Shown here: piece by piece, positions 28,674-37,874 of the stretch
Numbering within the stretch: the first letter of the stretch is position 1
How the letters are laid out: each line of letters opens with the position of its first letter
Origin: JBNLBS01 sp050303415
GTDB lineage: Bacteria; Pseudomonadota; Gammaproteobacteria; Methylococcales; Methylomonadaceae
Assembly: GCA_050303415.1 (NCBI GenBank)
Contig: JBNLBS010000012.1
Coordinates: 44,758-108,757 of the forward strand
DNA: 64,000 nucleotides
Reading direction: 5' to 3'
Translations under genes and position numbers: made by a program
Notes under the pieces: model-generated
Seen by the model: only the letters and a program-made list of their open reading frames with translations
What the model was told of the DNA's origin: nothing
Databases searched by the model: none

Positions 28674-31600
28674 CTAGCTCACTCTGCGGGCTTTCCTGTC
28701 TCGTTTAACCAGCTTTGGCATTGATGGCGCTGTGTTTTGCAGTCCCTCAATTTTTTCCGCCAGTTGAGCAATTGTTGGCGCCTCGAAAATCAGTTTTAAC
28801 GGTACTTCCAGATCCAGTTGCTTGCGTATTAAGGATACAACCTGGGTCGCTTTTAAGGAATGCCCTCCCAAACGAAAAAAATCATGGTTAATGCCAATCG
28901 ATTCAATATTAAGCACCTGCTGCCAAATTGCCAGCAGTGCTTTTTCGGTTTCAGTTTCAGGCGGTACACTATCAACCGAATTATATTGAGCAAACGGATC
29001 CGGTAATAAGGCTCTGTCTACCTTGCCGTTATCGGTTAATGGAAATTCCGGTAGGGAGATAAAAAAGTCAGGAATCAAATAGCCCGGCAAAATGTCTGTC
29101 AGACTATTTTTAATATCATCCCCATTAAATCCGCCCTCATCAACTATAACAACGTAAGCCACTAATACCTTATCGCCCGCAACATCCGGAACCGGTTCAA
29201 TCAATACATCCTGAACCACAGCCAGTCGCTTAATCGCATGTTCAATTTCCTGAGCCTCTATTCGATAGCCTCTTAATTTGAACTGCCGATCCGCCCGGCC
29301 GATAAAATTGATGTTGCCTCCGTCCGATAACCTGACCTGATCCCCGGTGCAATACAGGCGTTGACCGGGCTGTTGTGAAAATGGATGCGGAATGAATGCT
29401 GTTGCAGTCTGCACCCGCTTATTCCAATAGCCATAAGCCACGCCGGCACCGGCGACATAGAGTTGACCGATTGCGCCGACAGGCTGGGGTCTTAAGAGTT
29501 GATCCAGCACATAACTTTCCGAATAGGCAATCGCCTTGCCGATCGGTACCGATTTGTCCAATTTAGCCGACTGTGGCAGTGATCGGTGACAACAGCTAAA
29601 AGTCGTATTTTCGGTTGGACCGTAACCATTTATAAAAGTTATTTCAGAAAACTGCGTTAACAGGCGATTCACATGGGCCACTGAAACAACATCGCCCCCC
29701 GCCAGCATTTGCCTAACCGAAGACAGGTCGGTGATATTTTCATCGACCATTTGGTGAAATAATCCGGCGGTTAACCATAAAACACTGACCGCTTGCTGTT
29801 GAATAACCGCACCCAATTGCTTTAGGCTCGGCTGCTCAATATTCATCACCACGAGCTTGGCGCCATTCAATAACGGCATCCAGATTTCAAAAGTCGAGGC
29901 ATCAAACGACAACGGGGCAAACTGTAAAAATACATCGTTCGCAGTAACCTCAACAAAATCGGTATTATGCACAAGGCGGGCTACATTTTTATGACTGACC
30001 GCCACGCCCTTTGGCTCACCGGTAGACCCTGAGGTATAGGCAAGATAAGCCAGGGTATCGACAGTCAGGTCGAGTTGCGGATTTTGATCTTCGACTGTTT
30101 GGGTAATTTCCATATACGGGTCTAATCCGGCCACCGTATCAATTGCTGAAGTTATTTCACGTTGCCCAAGCAATAAAACTGCTCCGGCATCACGACATAG
30201 CCATGCTATCCGAGCTTTCGGAGTTTCCATCTCGATACCCAGGTAAGCCGCTCCGGCTTTTATTATGGCCAGTACCGCTATAATGCGCATATCATCTCTG
30301 TGCATTAACAGCGCGACAATATCGCCGGGCTTAACCCCGGCAGCGGATAAGCGATGCGCCAGACGATTTGCCTGTGCATTGAGTTGCTGATAACTGTAGT
30401 TTTTTTCAGCACATACCAGTGCTGTGGATTCGGCGTTGTCCGCTACCGTTTGTTCAAATAAAGCGGCCAGTCCGCGCGGCTCGGTATAAGGACAACGAGC
30501 ACCTTTGCCCAGGGCTAATAACCGATCAGTCTCCTGCGCCGACATCATCGGCAAACTCTCAACAGCCGTTTCAGGTTGTTCAACTATTGCCTGCAGCAGA
30601 TTAAAAAAATGACCACTAACTTGCTGTAGATACTGTTCGTCATAGCGCTCCGGGTTATACAAACAGGTTAACTGCCAATGCTCACCCGGTGCTACGACTA
30701 CAGTCAGGTCATAATCGGTTTGCTCACGGGTATGTATATCTTGTATGGATAATTCATTGTTCTCGTTGCCCGTTGATGTTTCAAGATGGTAATTTTCAAA
30801 TACCAGCAGATGATCCGGCGCTCCCGGTTTGGGCTGGATATCCGCCATCGGCATAAACTGGAAGGCCTGACTGGCACTGTTATGTTGATGTAACCGGTTT
30901 AATAACTTCGAGACCGGTTCCGAGAACTCTAGTTTTACCCTGACCGGTACGGTATTAATCAACAAGCCGACCATACGTTCAATATTGGCAATTTCACTCG
31001 GCCGTCCGGAGACCACCGAGGCAAACACGACATCCTGCCGGTCGTTATAGCGGGCCAGTAAAATCCCCCAGGCCGCCTGAATCAATGCATTAACGGTGAC
31101 CTTGTTGGCCATGGCCGATTGCGTCAATTGCCCGGATAAGCCAGCCGGTAACTGTATTTTAAACTCGGCCGAACCCGATCCTTTTGCACTGCCGCCATAG
31201 GCCGGCAATGATGCGGTTTCTGAGTAGCCATTCAGATAAGTCCGCCAAAACTGTTGGCCGGTCTGGACATCCTGTTTTGACAGCCACTGTAAATATTGAC
31301 TAAACGCCGGAACCGGCGGTAATTGAGACTCTTGTTGCCGGGTTAACGCTTGGTAGATCTGAGTCATCTCGGCCATCAATACACCGACGCTCCAGCCATC
31401 GAGCAGGATATGATGAAAACTCCAGCACAGGGTCCATTGCCGCGGGGTTTGTTTAAATAATTTAACTCTGATCGCCGGCTGTGCGATCAGATCAAACCCT
31501 AGCAGAAGGTCATCTTTAATATAGTGGTTAATAGTCTCTTGCTGGTTTAGCTCGGTTAAACCTTCAAGCGACTCCAGGCTAAAAAAATCCGGGGTTAGCT

Positions 31601-31844
31601 TCAGCATGGCCTGCAATGGTTTTTGCGTTTTATTGACGACAAAAACACTGCGCAGGCAATCATGGCGCCTGGCCAATATTTGCCAGGCCTGCCGATAGCA
31701 GTCAGGGTTCAATTCACCAAGCAGCTTGAAAGTAATCTGTTCATGATAAGCGCCGGTATCCCGTTCCATTAAGGCGCGATAAAGCATCCCCTCTTGCATG
31801 GGCGTTAACGGACACAAATCCTTTAAGTTGTCTCGGTTAATCAT
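28674..31844 (-). CDS. Nonribosomal peptide synthetase, C-A-T (module 2)
   Basis: 1056 residues. It starts DNLKDLCPLTPMQEGML, the acceptor-type N-terminus of C domains that follow an epimerising module. The C domain has HHILLDG near 143 (DCL-like), in agreement with the E domain that ends the previous protein. The A domain has SGSTGEPKG near 608 and pocket D-A-F-W-L-G-G-T-F-K, a classical Val-type signature. The T domain has GGHSLKAT (Ser near 994). The basic C-terminus (KLVKRDRKARRVS) lacks a typical acidic docking tail and looks like a linker that would normally run into a following C domain. The start overlaps the previous stop by 4 bases (ATGA). A 64-base gap follows before the carbamoyltransferase. 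Confidence 0.95.
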   Translation of the reverse strand: MINRDNLKDLCPLTPMQEGMLYRALMERDTGAYHEQITFKLLGELNPDCYRQAWQILARRHDCLRSVFVVNKTQKPLQAMLKLTPDFFSLESLEGLTELNQQETINHYIKDDLLLGFDLIAQPAIRVKLFKQTPRQWTLCWSFHHILLDGWSVGVLMAEMTQIYQALTRQQESQLPPVPAFSQYLQWLSKQDVQTGQQFWRTYLNGYSETASLPAYGGSAKGSGSAEFKIQLPAGLSGQLTQSAMANKVTVNALIQAAWGILLARYNDRQDVVFASVVSGRPSEIANIERMVGLLINTVPVRVKLEFSEPVSKLLNRLHQHNSASQAFQFMPMADIQPKPGAPDHLLVFENYHLETSTGNENNELSIQDIHTREQTDYDLTVVVAPGEHWQLTCLYNPERYDEQYLQQVSGHFFNLLQAIVEQPETAVESLPMMSAQETDRLLALGKGARCPYTEPRGLAALFEQTVADNAESTALVCAEKNYSYQQLNAQANRLAHRLSAAGVKPGDIVALLMHRDDMRIIAVLAIIKAGAAYLGIEMETPKARIAWLCRDAGAVLLLGQREITSAIDTVAGLDPYMEITQTVEDQNPQLDLTVDTLAYLAYTSGSTGEPKGVAVSHKNVARLVHNTDFVEVTANDVFLQFAPLSFDASTFEIWMPLLNGAKLVVMNIEQPSLKQLGAVIQQQAVSVLWLTAGLFHQMVDENITDLSSVRQMLAGGDVVSVAHVNRLLTQFSEITFINGYGPTENTTFSCCHRSLPQSAKLDKSVPIGKAIAYSESYVLDQLLRPQPVGAIGQLYVAGAGVAYGYWNKRVQTATAFIPHPFSQQPGQRLYCTGDQVRLSDGGNINFIGRADRQFKLRGYRIEAQEIEHAIKRLAVVQDVLIEPVPDVAGDKVLVAYVVIVDEGGFNGDDIKNSLTDILPGYLIPDFFISLPEFPLTDNGKVDRALLPDPFAQYNSVDSVPPETETEKALLAIWQQVLNIESIGINHDFFRLGGHSLKATQVVSLIRKQLDLEVPLKLIFEAPTIAQLAEKIEGLQNTAPSMPKLVKRDRKARRVS

Positions 31845-34800
31845 GAAAATATATCGTCCAATTCATCCAGCGTTAAATCGTTGTAGGTCAAATCCGACGG
31901 CGTGATTTCTTTTTTTTCACCGGCAGTACACAGCTCGATCACCAACTGCAGGTTTTGCTGATACAGTGTAGCCAGTTTTTCAATCTCTGTTTGATCAAAA
32001 CACTGCGTATCATAGCGCCAGTCAATCAGTAATTGATCGCCCAGAAACATCGCACTATATTCCAACGCTGCCGGCCTGCGAGCCTGGCTCGAAACCGCCA
32101 GCCCGACATCATTCTTTAACACACGATAAATCCCGGATTGGTCTTGATCATCAAAGCGGCCCAGATAGTTAAAAACCAGGCAAGGTTGAAATGCCAGCGA
32201 CTGACCGGCGCGCAATTTAGCCTCGGTCAAATACTGCAGGATGCCGTAACCGATACCCTTGCCGGGGACATTACGTAAATTTTCCTTAACGGCCTTAATT
32301 TGATAACCAAGGTCACGACCGACAATATTTTGTAATGCAAACGGATACAGGGCGGTAAACCAGCCGATGGTTCGACTGATTTCCACCCCCTGCACGACCG
32401 CTTCACGCCCATGGCCTTCAAGCAACAGCAGACTGCTCTGTATTCCTCTCCAGGCGTGTAATGTCGGGACCAAGGCGGCCAGCAACAATTCTTCAGTAGT
32501 GGTACTGAACCGGGAATTGGCCTGTTCCAATAATTGTTGTGTGAGTTCCCGATCAAATGTATGCTGTATTGTTTTTGCCTGCTGATACAGACAGCTGTGT
32601 TCGGTCCAGGGCTGAGGCTCGGCTTTACTGATAACATCATTCCAATAAGGTAACTCTGTTAATAACTGCCGGCTTTTGCTGTAATCCGCCAGGCCTTGGG
32701 CCCAATCGGCATAACCGTCACTGATATGGGTCAACGTACATGCCTGGCCGGTCTCCATACCTTGATACAATTCAGAAAAATCTTCCAGCAAGATACGCCA
32801 GGAGACACCATCCACCAGCAGATGATGAATAACGATTAACAGTCGGTCCCCGGTCGGGCACTGGAAAATAACCAACGCTACTAACGGCGGCTTATTCAGA
32901 TCAAACCCTGCCTGTATTTTATCGGCATATTGAACCATTGCCTGCTCGACATCATCTTCCGCCATTAAAGACAGTGTTTGAACCTTAAGCGAGACATCCT
33001 GTGCGGATAGAATTACCGCCTGAACCGTTTGTTCGTTCTGCTTAAAACTGCAACGCAAGGCATCATTATGCTGAAGCAATTGATTCCAGGCCTGTTCCAC
33101 CCACAAGGCCTGCCAACGTCCTGAAGAGGCCTCTAATAGAGCGCTATGATTGAAATGATGACTGTATTCGCCGTTGTGCTGGAAAAACCAATGTTGCACC
33201 GGTGTTAAGGGAATTTCGCCCACAATCTGATTACGTTCTTTGCTTTGTTCTACTTTAGTTAACCAGGGCGCTAATTGATAAACCGTCGGATAACGGAAAA
33301 TATCCTGCACTTCTATGGCAAAACCCTGCTTGCGCAATGCTGACACGACTCGGATAGCCTGAATGGAATCCCCACCCAGAGCGAAAAAATCATCATGAAT
33401 ACCGACCTGTTCGGCAGGTAACAGATTGGCCCAGATTTGCACCAAAATCTGCTCGGCCGTATTGGTAGCGGGTTGATAATTTTTCTGCTCAGACAGAGGG
33501 AGTTCGGTTAAAGCATTTTTATCAACCTTGCCATTGGCTGTTAATGGAAATTGCTCGATATGGCGCAACTGTCCGGGAATCATATAGGCCGGTAATGACT
33601 GGCTTAACTGCTCCCTAAGATTGGAGGATTCAATAGCCTGGGAACTCTGCCCGGTATAAAAGGCGATAATCGTTTGTTCCCCTTCGGCATCCTGTTTAAC
33701 AAGTACCACCACCTGATCGACGCCGGCAACCCGCATGAATGCCTGTTCGATTTCGCCCAATTCAATTCTATAGCCGTGAAACTGCACCTGCTGGTCCAGG
33801 CGGCCCAGATATTCCAGGTCACCATTATCCAAAACACGGCCAGCATCGCCGGTACGATAAAATAAACGTTCACCCGCGTGTATCTGAGGTAAATGCACAA
33901 ACCGCTCGGCGGTTAATTCAGCGCGGTTTAAATACCCCAGACAAACCCCAGCCCCACCGACATAAAGCTCACCGGGCACCCCTGGCGCACAGAGCTGGCC
34001 TAAATGATCCAGTACATAAACCTGCAGATCGGGTAAGGCCTGGCCGATATTACTACAATGCCATTGAGCCAGCTCCGGGGTTATCTTTTTAAAGGTCACA
34101 TGTACGGTGGTTTCGGTAATGCCGTACATATTGATTAACTGCGGCTGAGCACTGTATGCCTTAAACCACGGTGCCAGGCATCTGAAGTCCAGTTTTTCCC
34201 CGCCAAAAATCACATAACGCAAGGCATCCAGCTTAGCCGTCGATTGCTGATCATGTTCAATCAACTGATTAAAAGCCGTCGGTGTCTGATTTAATACGCT
34301 TACCTTTTCAGCCTGTAATAAATGATGAAAATCAGCCGGAGAACGAGCCAGCCAATACGGGACAATAACGAGTTTTGCCCCATAGCGTAAAGCCCCCCAG
34401 ATTTCCCAGACCGAAAAATCAAAACCAAAAGAATGGAACAGACACCAGGTATCATCTGCATTAAAATCAAATAACTGATCCGCCGCCGAAAACAAACGGG
34501 CCATATTGCCATGGCTGACTAATACGCCTTTCGGCTGACCGGTAGAACCAGAAGTATAAATAACATAAGCCGGACTCTCCGGCTGCGCTGACCACTGTTG
34601 CAGGGATGTCGGCTCTGCCGCCATTGACATTTCATTTAGATCAAGAAGTAATGAAGTAACAGTAAACTGCTGTATCCGGGCCTGATTCGCTTCATCGCTC
34701 AGTAGTAATTTTATGCCCGAATCTTGGGCCATAAATTTCATTCTTTCTATCGGTAATGACGGATCCATAGGCACATAAACCATACCCCCCTTTAAAACGC

Positions 34801-36394
34801 CCAAGATCGCAACAACGGGATGCATAGACCGGTCAAAACATAAACCGACAAAATCGCCGGCTTGCAAACCCTGCTGATATAAGCGTTGAGCCAACACGTT
34901 TGCGGCATGATTAAGCTCGCTATAAGTCATGCTTTTATCTTCAAAAACCAGGGCTGTGTTATCGCCTTGCCGGGTCACAACTTGATTAAAGCTCTGCAGC
35001 AGAGACTCAAATACGAAAACTTTGACTCCGGCTTCACTTCGGGCAATCAACACTTGCTTTTCCGCCGCCGTCAGCAACGAAACAGTCGACAGTCTGGCTT
35101 CAACCGACTGACAAATTTGTTCTAACAAATAGTTTAAGTGCTGCTCTATGCGTAGATGCATATCGGGCTGATAGTCCGCACTGTAGGCCATTTGTACTTT
35201 CAGGCCGCTTGCAGACGGCAAAAACTGAATATCCAACGGATAATGCGTACGCTCAATAACTTCGGCATTCTGTACCTGTAACCCGGATGCGTCCGCATCA
35301 GCTTCGGTCATTTGTTTAAAACGCTCATCCAGGGGAAAGTTTTCAAACGTTAAATGGGTACTTAATAATCGATTTTTTAAGGGATGTTCATTCTGAATGG
35401 TTTGCAATGGAGAATAATGGTGCTGTTCCGATTGCAGAGACTGTGTTTGAATCTGAGCGAAAAGCTCAGCAATGGTTAACTCGGGCGTTAATTTGATTCG
35501 GACAGGAATGGTGTTGATGAACAAACCCACCATCTGCTCAACATGCTCAATTTCACCAGGTCGACCCGACACCGCAACTGCAAACACCACATCATCACAG
35601 TCATTATATTTAGCCAGCAGTATAGCCCATACGCCTTGCAAGATGGAATTTAAACTGACTTGTAACTGCCTGGATAAGTGCTGAATGCCGTCAACCAGGT
35701 CTTTCGGTAACTCAAATGCCGCTCTTACCCGTTGGTTATCCGATGCCGGATAAGGCAAGGTAAAGGGTAATTTAATTTCGTTTTGATAATCGTCCAGATA
35801 CTGCCGCCAATAGGCACGTGACTTTTGCCGGTCTTTTTGCTCCAGCCATTTTACATAACCGGCAAATGGAGGGCTGTAAGGTAAATCGGCCAATGGATTT
35901 TCATAAAGCGTCGTGTATTCATTTAACAAAATACCCAGTGACCAGCCATCGAGGATAATATGGTGATGACTCCAGATTACTTCGGTTAAATCATCAGACA
36001 AATACAACAGGGTAAAGCGCATCAAACAGTCTTTATCCAGTTGAAAACCACGCCGCCGGTCACGTAACTTTAACTGCTGCCGTCTTTTATTCTGCCCGTC
36101 CGCATCCGAATGACGCAAATCAAAGGTTTCCAACACCGGCTTACGTTTTTTCAGCACCAGCTGTAAGGGGCGGTCTGCGCCGGTATGAATAAAAGCGGTT
36201 CTTAAAATATCATGTCGATCAATCAGTTGTTGCCAGACCTGGGTAAAACGAGCCTCGTCAAACTGTCCTTTCAACACATACACAATCTGCTGTATATACG
36301 AATCATCCATATTCGCTAAGGCATGAAATAAAAAACCTTCCTGCAAAGACGTCAGCGGATAAATATTAGCTACATTTTGTTTTGCTACATCCAA
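31841..36394 (-). CDS. Nonribosomal peptide synthetase, C-A-T-E (module 1)
   Basis: 1517 residues and the first gene of the operon. The C domain (IYPLTSLQEGFLFHAL, HHIILDG near 146) looks DCL-like, not a typical lipid-starter domain. The A domain has SGSTGQPKG near 618 and pocket D-F-W-N-I-G-M-V-H-K, the classical Thr code. The T domain carries GGDSIQAI (Ser near 1008), the form usual before epimerases. The E domain has HHLLVDG near 1188, EGHGRE and RTIGWFTALYP, so it should give D-Thr or D-allo-Thr. The C-terminus LTYNDLTLDELDDIF is a typical donor docking peptide that pairs with the acceptor N-terminus of the next protein. The presence of a C domain in the first module is noted under findings. 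Confidence 0.96.
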   Translation of the reverse strand: MDVAKQNVANIYPLTSLQEGFLFHALANMDDSYIQQIVYVLKGQFDEARFTQVWQQLIDRHDILRTAFIHTGADRPLQLVLKKRKPVLETFDLRHSDADGQNKRRQQLKLRDRRRGFQLDKDCLMRFTLLYLSDDLTEVIWSHHHIILDGWSLGILLNEYTTLYENPLADLPYSPPFAGYVKWLEQKDRQKSRAYWRQYLDDYQNEIKLPFTLPYPASDNQRVRAAFELPKDLVDGIQHLSRQLQVSLNSILQGVWAILLAKYNDCDDVVFAVAVSGRPGEIEHVEQMVGLFINTIPVRIKLTPELTIAELFAQIQTQSLQSEQHHYSPLQTIQNEHPLKNRLLSTHLTFENFPLDERFKQMTEADADASGLQVQNAEVIERTHYPLDIQFLPSASGLKVQMAYSADYQPDMHLRIEQHLNYLLEQICQSVEARLSTVSLLTAAEKQVLIARSEAGVKVFVFESLLQSFNQVVTRQGDNTALVFEDKSMTYSELNHAANVLAQRLYQQGLQAGDFVGLCFDRSMHPVVAILGVLKGGMVYVPMDPSLPIERMKFMAQDSGIKLLLSDEANQARIQQFTVTSLLLDLNEMSMAAEPTSLQQWSAQPESPAYVIYTSGSTGQPKGVLVSHGNMARLFSAADQLFDFNADDTWCLFHSFGFDFSVWEIWGALRYGAKLVIVPYWLARSPADFHHLLQAEKVSVLNQTPTAFNQLIEHDQQSTAKLDALRYVIFGGEKLDFRCLAPWFKAYSAQPQLINMYGITETTVHVTFKKITPELAQWHCSNIGQALPDLQVYVLDHLGQLCAPGVPGELYVGGAGVCLGYLNRAELTAERFVHLPQIHAGERLFYRTGDAGRVLDNGDLEYLGRLDQQVQFHGYRIELGEIEQAFMRVAGVDQVVVLVKQDAEGEQTIIAFYTGQSSQAIESSNLREQLSQSLPAYMIPGQLRHIEQFPLTANGKVDKNALTELPLSEQKNYQPATNTAEQILVQIWANLLPAEQVGIHDDFFALGGDSIQAIRVVSALRKQGFAIEVQDIFRYPTVYQLAPWLTKVEQSKERNQIVGEIPLTPVQHWFFQHNGEYSHHFNHSALLEASSGRWQALWVEQAWNQLLQHNDALRCSFKQNEQTVQAVILSAQDVSLKVQTLSLMAEDDVEQAMVQYADKIQAGFDLNKPPLVALVIFQCPTGDRLLIVIHHLLVDGVSWRILLEDFSELYQGMETGQACTLTHISDGYADWAQGLADYSKSRQLLTELPYWNDVISKAEPQPWTEHSCLYQQAKTIQHTFDRELTQQLLEQANSRFSTTTEELLLAALVPTLHAWRGIQSSLLLLEGHGREAVVQGVEISRTIGWFTALYPFALQNIVGRDLGYQIKAVKENLRNVPGKGIGYGILQYLTEAKLRAGQSLAFQPCLVFNYLGRFDDQDQSGIYRVLKNDVGLAVSSQARRPAALEYSAMFLGDQLLIDWRYDTQCFDQTEIEKLATLYQQNLQLVIELCTAGEKKEITPSDLTYNDLTLDELDDIFS

Positions 36395-36771
36395 AACCAG
36401 AATCCCTTGTCAAAAATACTCAATACCTTAACGGGTATAATACGCTTCTGCCCAATTGTACCGCTCCCAGAAATAAATACAATAATCTTAATCCGGGTGG
36501 TTATTCTGTGTTATTCAAACAAGGATAAAACATTGTTGATTACAATAGCTAATTTCATTTTGGCATCACTTCAAAAAGTCGGGGCAAACACACGCCCCTA
36601 TTTTAATAACAGACGGAGGCCGGTCTGCCGGTAACGATTTAACGCTGATTGACAAATGTATTTGGCTGACAAATGCCCAACCGATTTTTTTGAGGCTGGC
36701 ATACAACCTGAGAGTCTCCCATTAAACAGGCGATGTACAATTTAAGTTCTCCTGATGAGGATCAAAATACC
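36395..36771. other. Intergenic region upstream of the synthetase operon
   Basis: 377 bases without a credible gene. It must hold the leader and probably the promoter of the 24-kb leftward operon, but no -35/-10 pair is convincing: TATTAT on the minus strand and TATAAT on the plus strand overlap near 36440, without a good partner box. A GC hairpin lies near 36581-36598. A short plus-strand frame across the region shows no coding character. Confidence 0.5.
36576..36598 (-). terminator. Probable rho-independent terminator behind the globin gene
   Basis: On the minus strand GGGGC (36598-36594) pairs with GCCCC (36585-36581) across an 8-base loop, and a GACTTTTT run follows. It is about 175 bases past the globin stop and would isolate the synthetase operon from globin transcription. 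The stem is only 5 bp. Confidence 0.5.
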
Positions 36772-37311
36772 TTATCCGTTTTCTTTCGCTTCGGCAGCGT
36801 TTTTCATGATATCTGCAATGTTCGAATAAACTGCCAGCCAGGATTTTTCAGTCTCATCAGTAAACCTAGAACCTGAACACTGTTCTGCCGCCCACAAAAA
36901 CAACTGTATTACGCCTTCGTTGTCGTAATATTCCGACTTAACGCCGTAATCCACATGATTCCGACCCAATTCTTCCAAGGTAGGAACCACCTCGTCAAAA
37001 TCATTTAAAGAATTGACTAAAAAAGTGAGAACCCGCATTAATTTATCGCCTTGCTGCTCCATATCACCTTTAAATAAAAGTTGAATATCGGAATCCAGCT
37101 CAAATAAGCGGTTATAAAATAATTCAGCGATCTTAAGTTTAAATGGAGCTATCCTTTGCCAGGAGTTTTGCACCAAACGGATTTGCGGCAAAGTCAGCGC
37201 TTCCCGACTATCAGCAATATAGACGGATGCATCGGGCTGAGTAGCCGTTAAATTATTTTTTAACAGAATCAGTATGATACAGAATGGTATTGCTAAGATC
37301 AGAAACGACAT
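36772..37311 (-). CDS. Membrane-anchored globin
   Basis: 179 residues. An N-terminal hydrophobic helix (about 1-18, MSFLILAIPFCIILIL) precedes a single globin domain (about 40-175). Visible are a LPQIRLVQNSWQRI helix A, FYNRLFELDSDIQLLF, and the proximal haem His in ELGRNHVDYGV (near 118). The distal helix has QQGDKLMRVL. The membrane anchor is unusual for bacterial single-domain globins, which are mostly soluble. Possible roles are O2 sensing or delivery and NO detoxification at the membrane, all plausible in an aerobic methane oxidiser. I chose ATG 37311 over a TTG nine codons upstream. It is transcribed toward the synthetase genes but is separated from them by 377 bases and a probable terminator. 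Confidence 0.85.
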   Translation of the reverse strand: MSFLILAIPFCIILILLKNNLTATQPDASVYIADSREALTLPQIRLVQNSWQRIAPFKLKIAELFYNRLFELDSDIQLLFKGDMEQQGDKLMRVLTFLVNSLNDFDEVVPTLEELGRNHVDYGVKSEYYDNEGVIQLFLWAAEQCSGSRFTDETEKSWLAVYSNIADIMKNAAEAKENG

Positions 37312-37378
37312 GGATATTCCAAATAAATCAAAAAACAAGCTGGAACTTCCATTATATTTTATAAATAACAGCCTTGGT

Positions 37379-37459
37379 TAATTAGCTGTTAAATTAACAA
37401 CTCCCTTTGCTGATTGTCGAACTAGATAATAGGTGAATTCAAATGAAGTGCATCGAGCC
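37379..37459. repeat. Imperfect direct repeat, copy 1
   Basis: About 80 bases beginning TAATTAGCTGTTAAATT and containing AGGTGAATTC and AATGAAGT, alike at roughly four of five positions to copy 2 at 37875-37954, in the same orientation. It lies between the antitoxin-like gene and the globin gene, on the 3' side of the former. Not recognised as a known element; no target duplication or terminal inverted repeat seen. Confidence 0.6.
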
Positions 37460-37564
37460 GATGATTTGGGCTAACCGTTAAACGTCTATTGGCTGCTCTA
37501 TTTAATCGCCACATATTTGAATTGAAAATTATTTAAAATTGCAAAAATACCTTTGGTGACCATT

Positions 37565-37753
37565 TTACTGTGTAGTCCATTTACTAAATTTCCTTTCCAC
37601 CTCTTCTTGACTCAATGAATTATCAACATTAGCCCTAGCAATACCTCTTTGTATTTTTTCAACAACATAAAGATGATATTGAATATCTTCTAAGGCACAT
37701 TCATCTGGTAGTGTATCAAGTAATGTTCTCACGTCTTCTTTTGCCGTATTCAT
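37565..37753 (-). CDS. Orphan antitoxin-like protein
   Basis: 62 residues with the pattern seen in small antitoxins of ParE/RelE-type modules: LPDECALEDIQYHLYVVEKIQRGIARA, then a conserved tail LSQEEVERKFSKW. Such proteins usually precede a toxin gene that starts within a few bases. Here the downstream minus-strand sequence contains only a 21-codon frame and then stops, with no toxin recognisable. It could therefore be a relic of a toxin-antitoxin pair, a solitary antitoxin that counters a toxin elsewhere, or a cassette gene. It is bracketed by the two copies of an imperfect direct repeat. Confidence 0.7.
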   Translation of the reverse strand: MNTAKEDVRTLLDTLPDECALEDIQYHLYVVEKIQRGIARANVDNSLSQEEVERKFSKWTTQ

Positions 37754-37874
37754 AATTATCTCGTTAATTTTGTTATATGACTAATATACTAGAAATGAAA
37801 AAAATCCTAATTGAAGAAGTTGACATTACCTCCCTTCCTTTATCCTTTTTAAATAACCATGCTACAGGCATAGA

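Noticed and set aside
32227..32640. 137-codon minus-strand frame inside the first synthetase gene
   Set aside because: It lies fully within the E-domain coding region in another frame and has no domain-like pattern; a shadow of the synthetase.
36435..36450. TATAAT/TATTAT as the promoter of the synthetase operon
   Set aside because: Neither strand has a suitable -35 box at 15-19 bases, so I do not call a promoter.
36377..36634. 85-codon plus-strand frame upstream of the synthetase operon
   Set aside because: No ribosome-binding site, no family-like pattern, and it covers the leader region and a terminator of the opposite strand.
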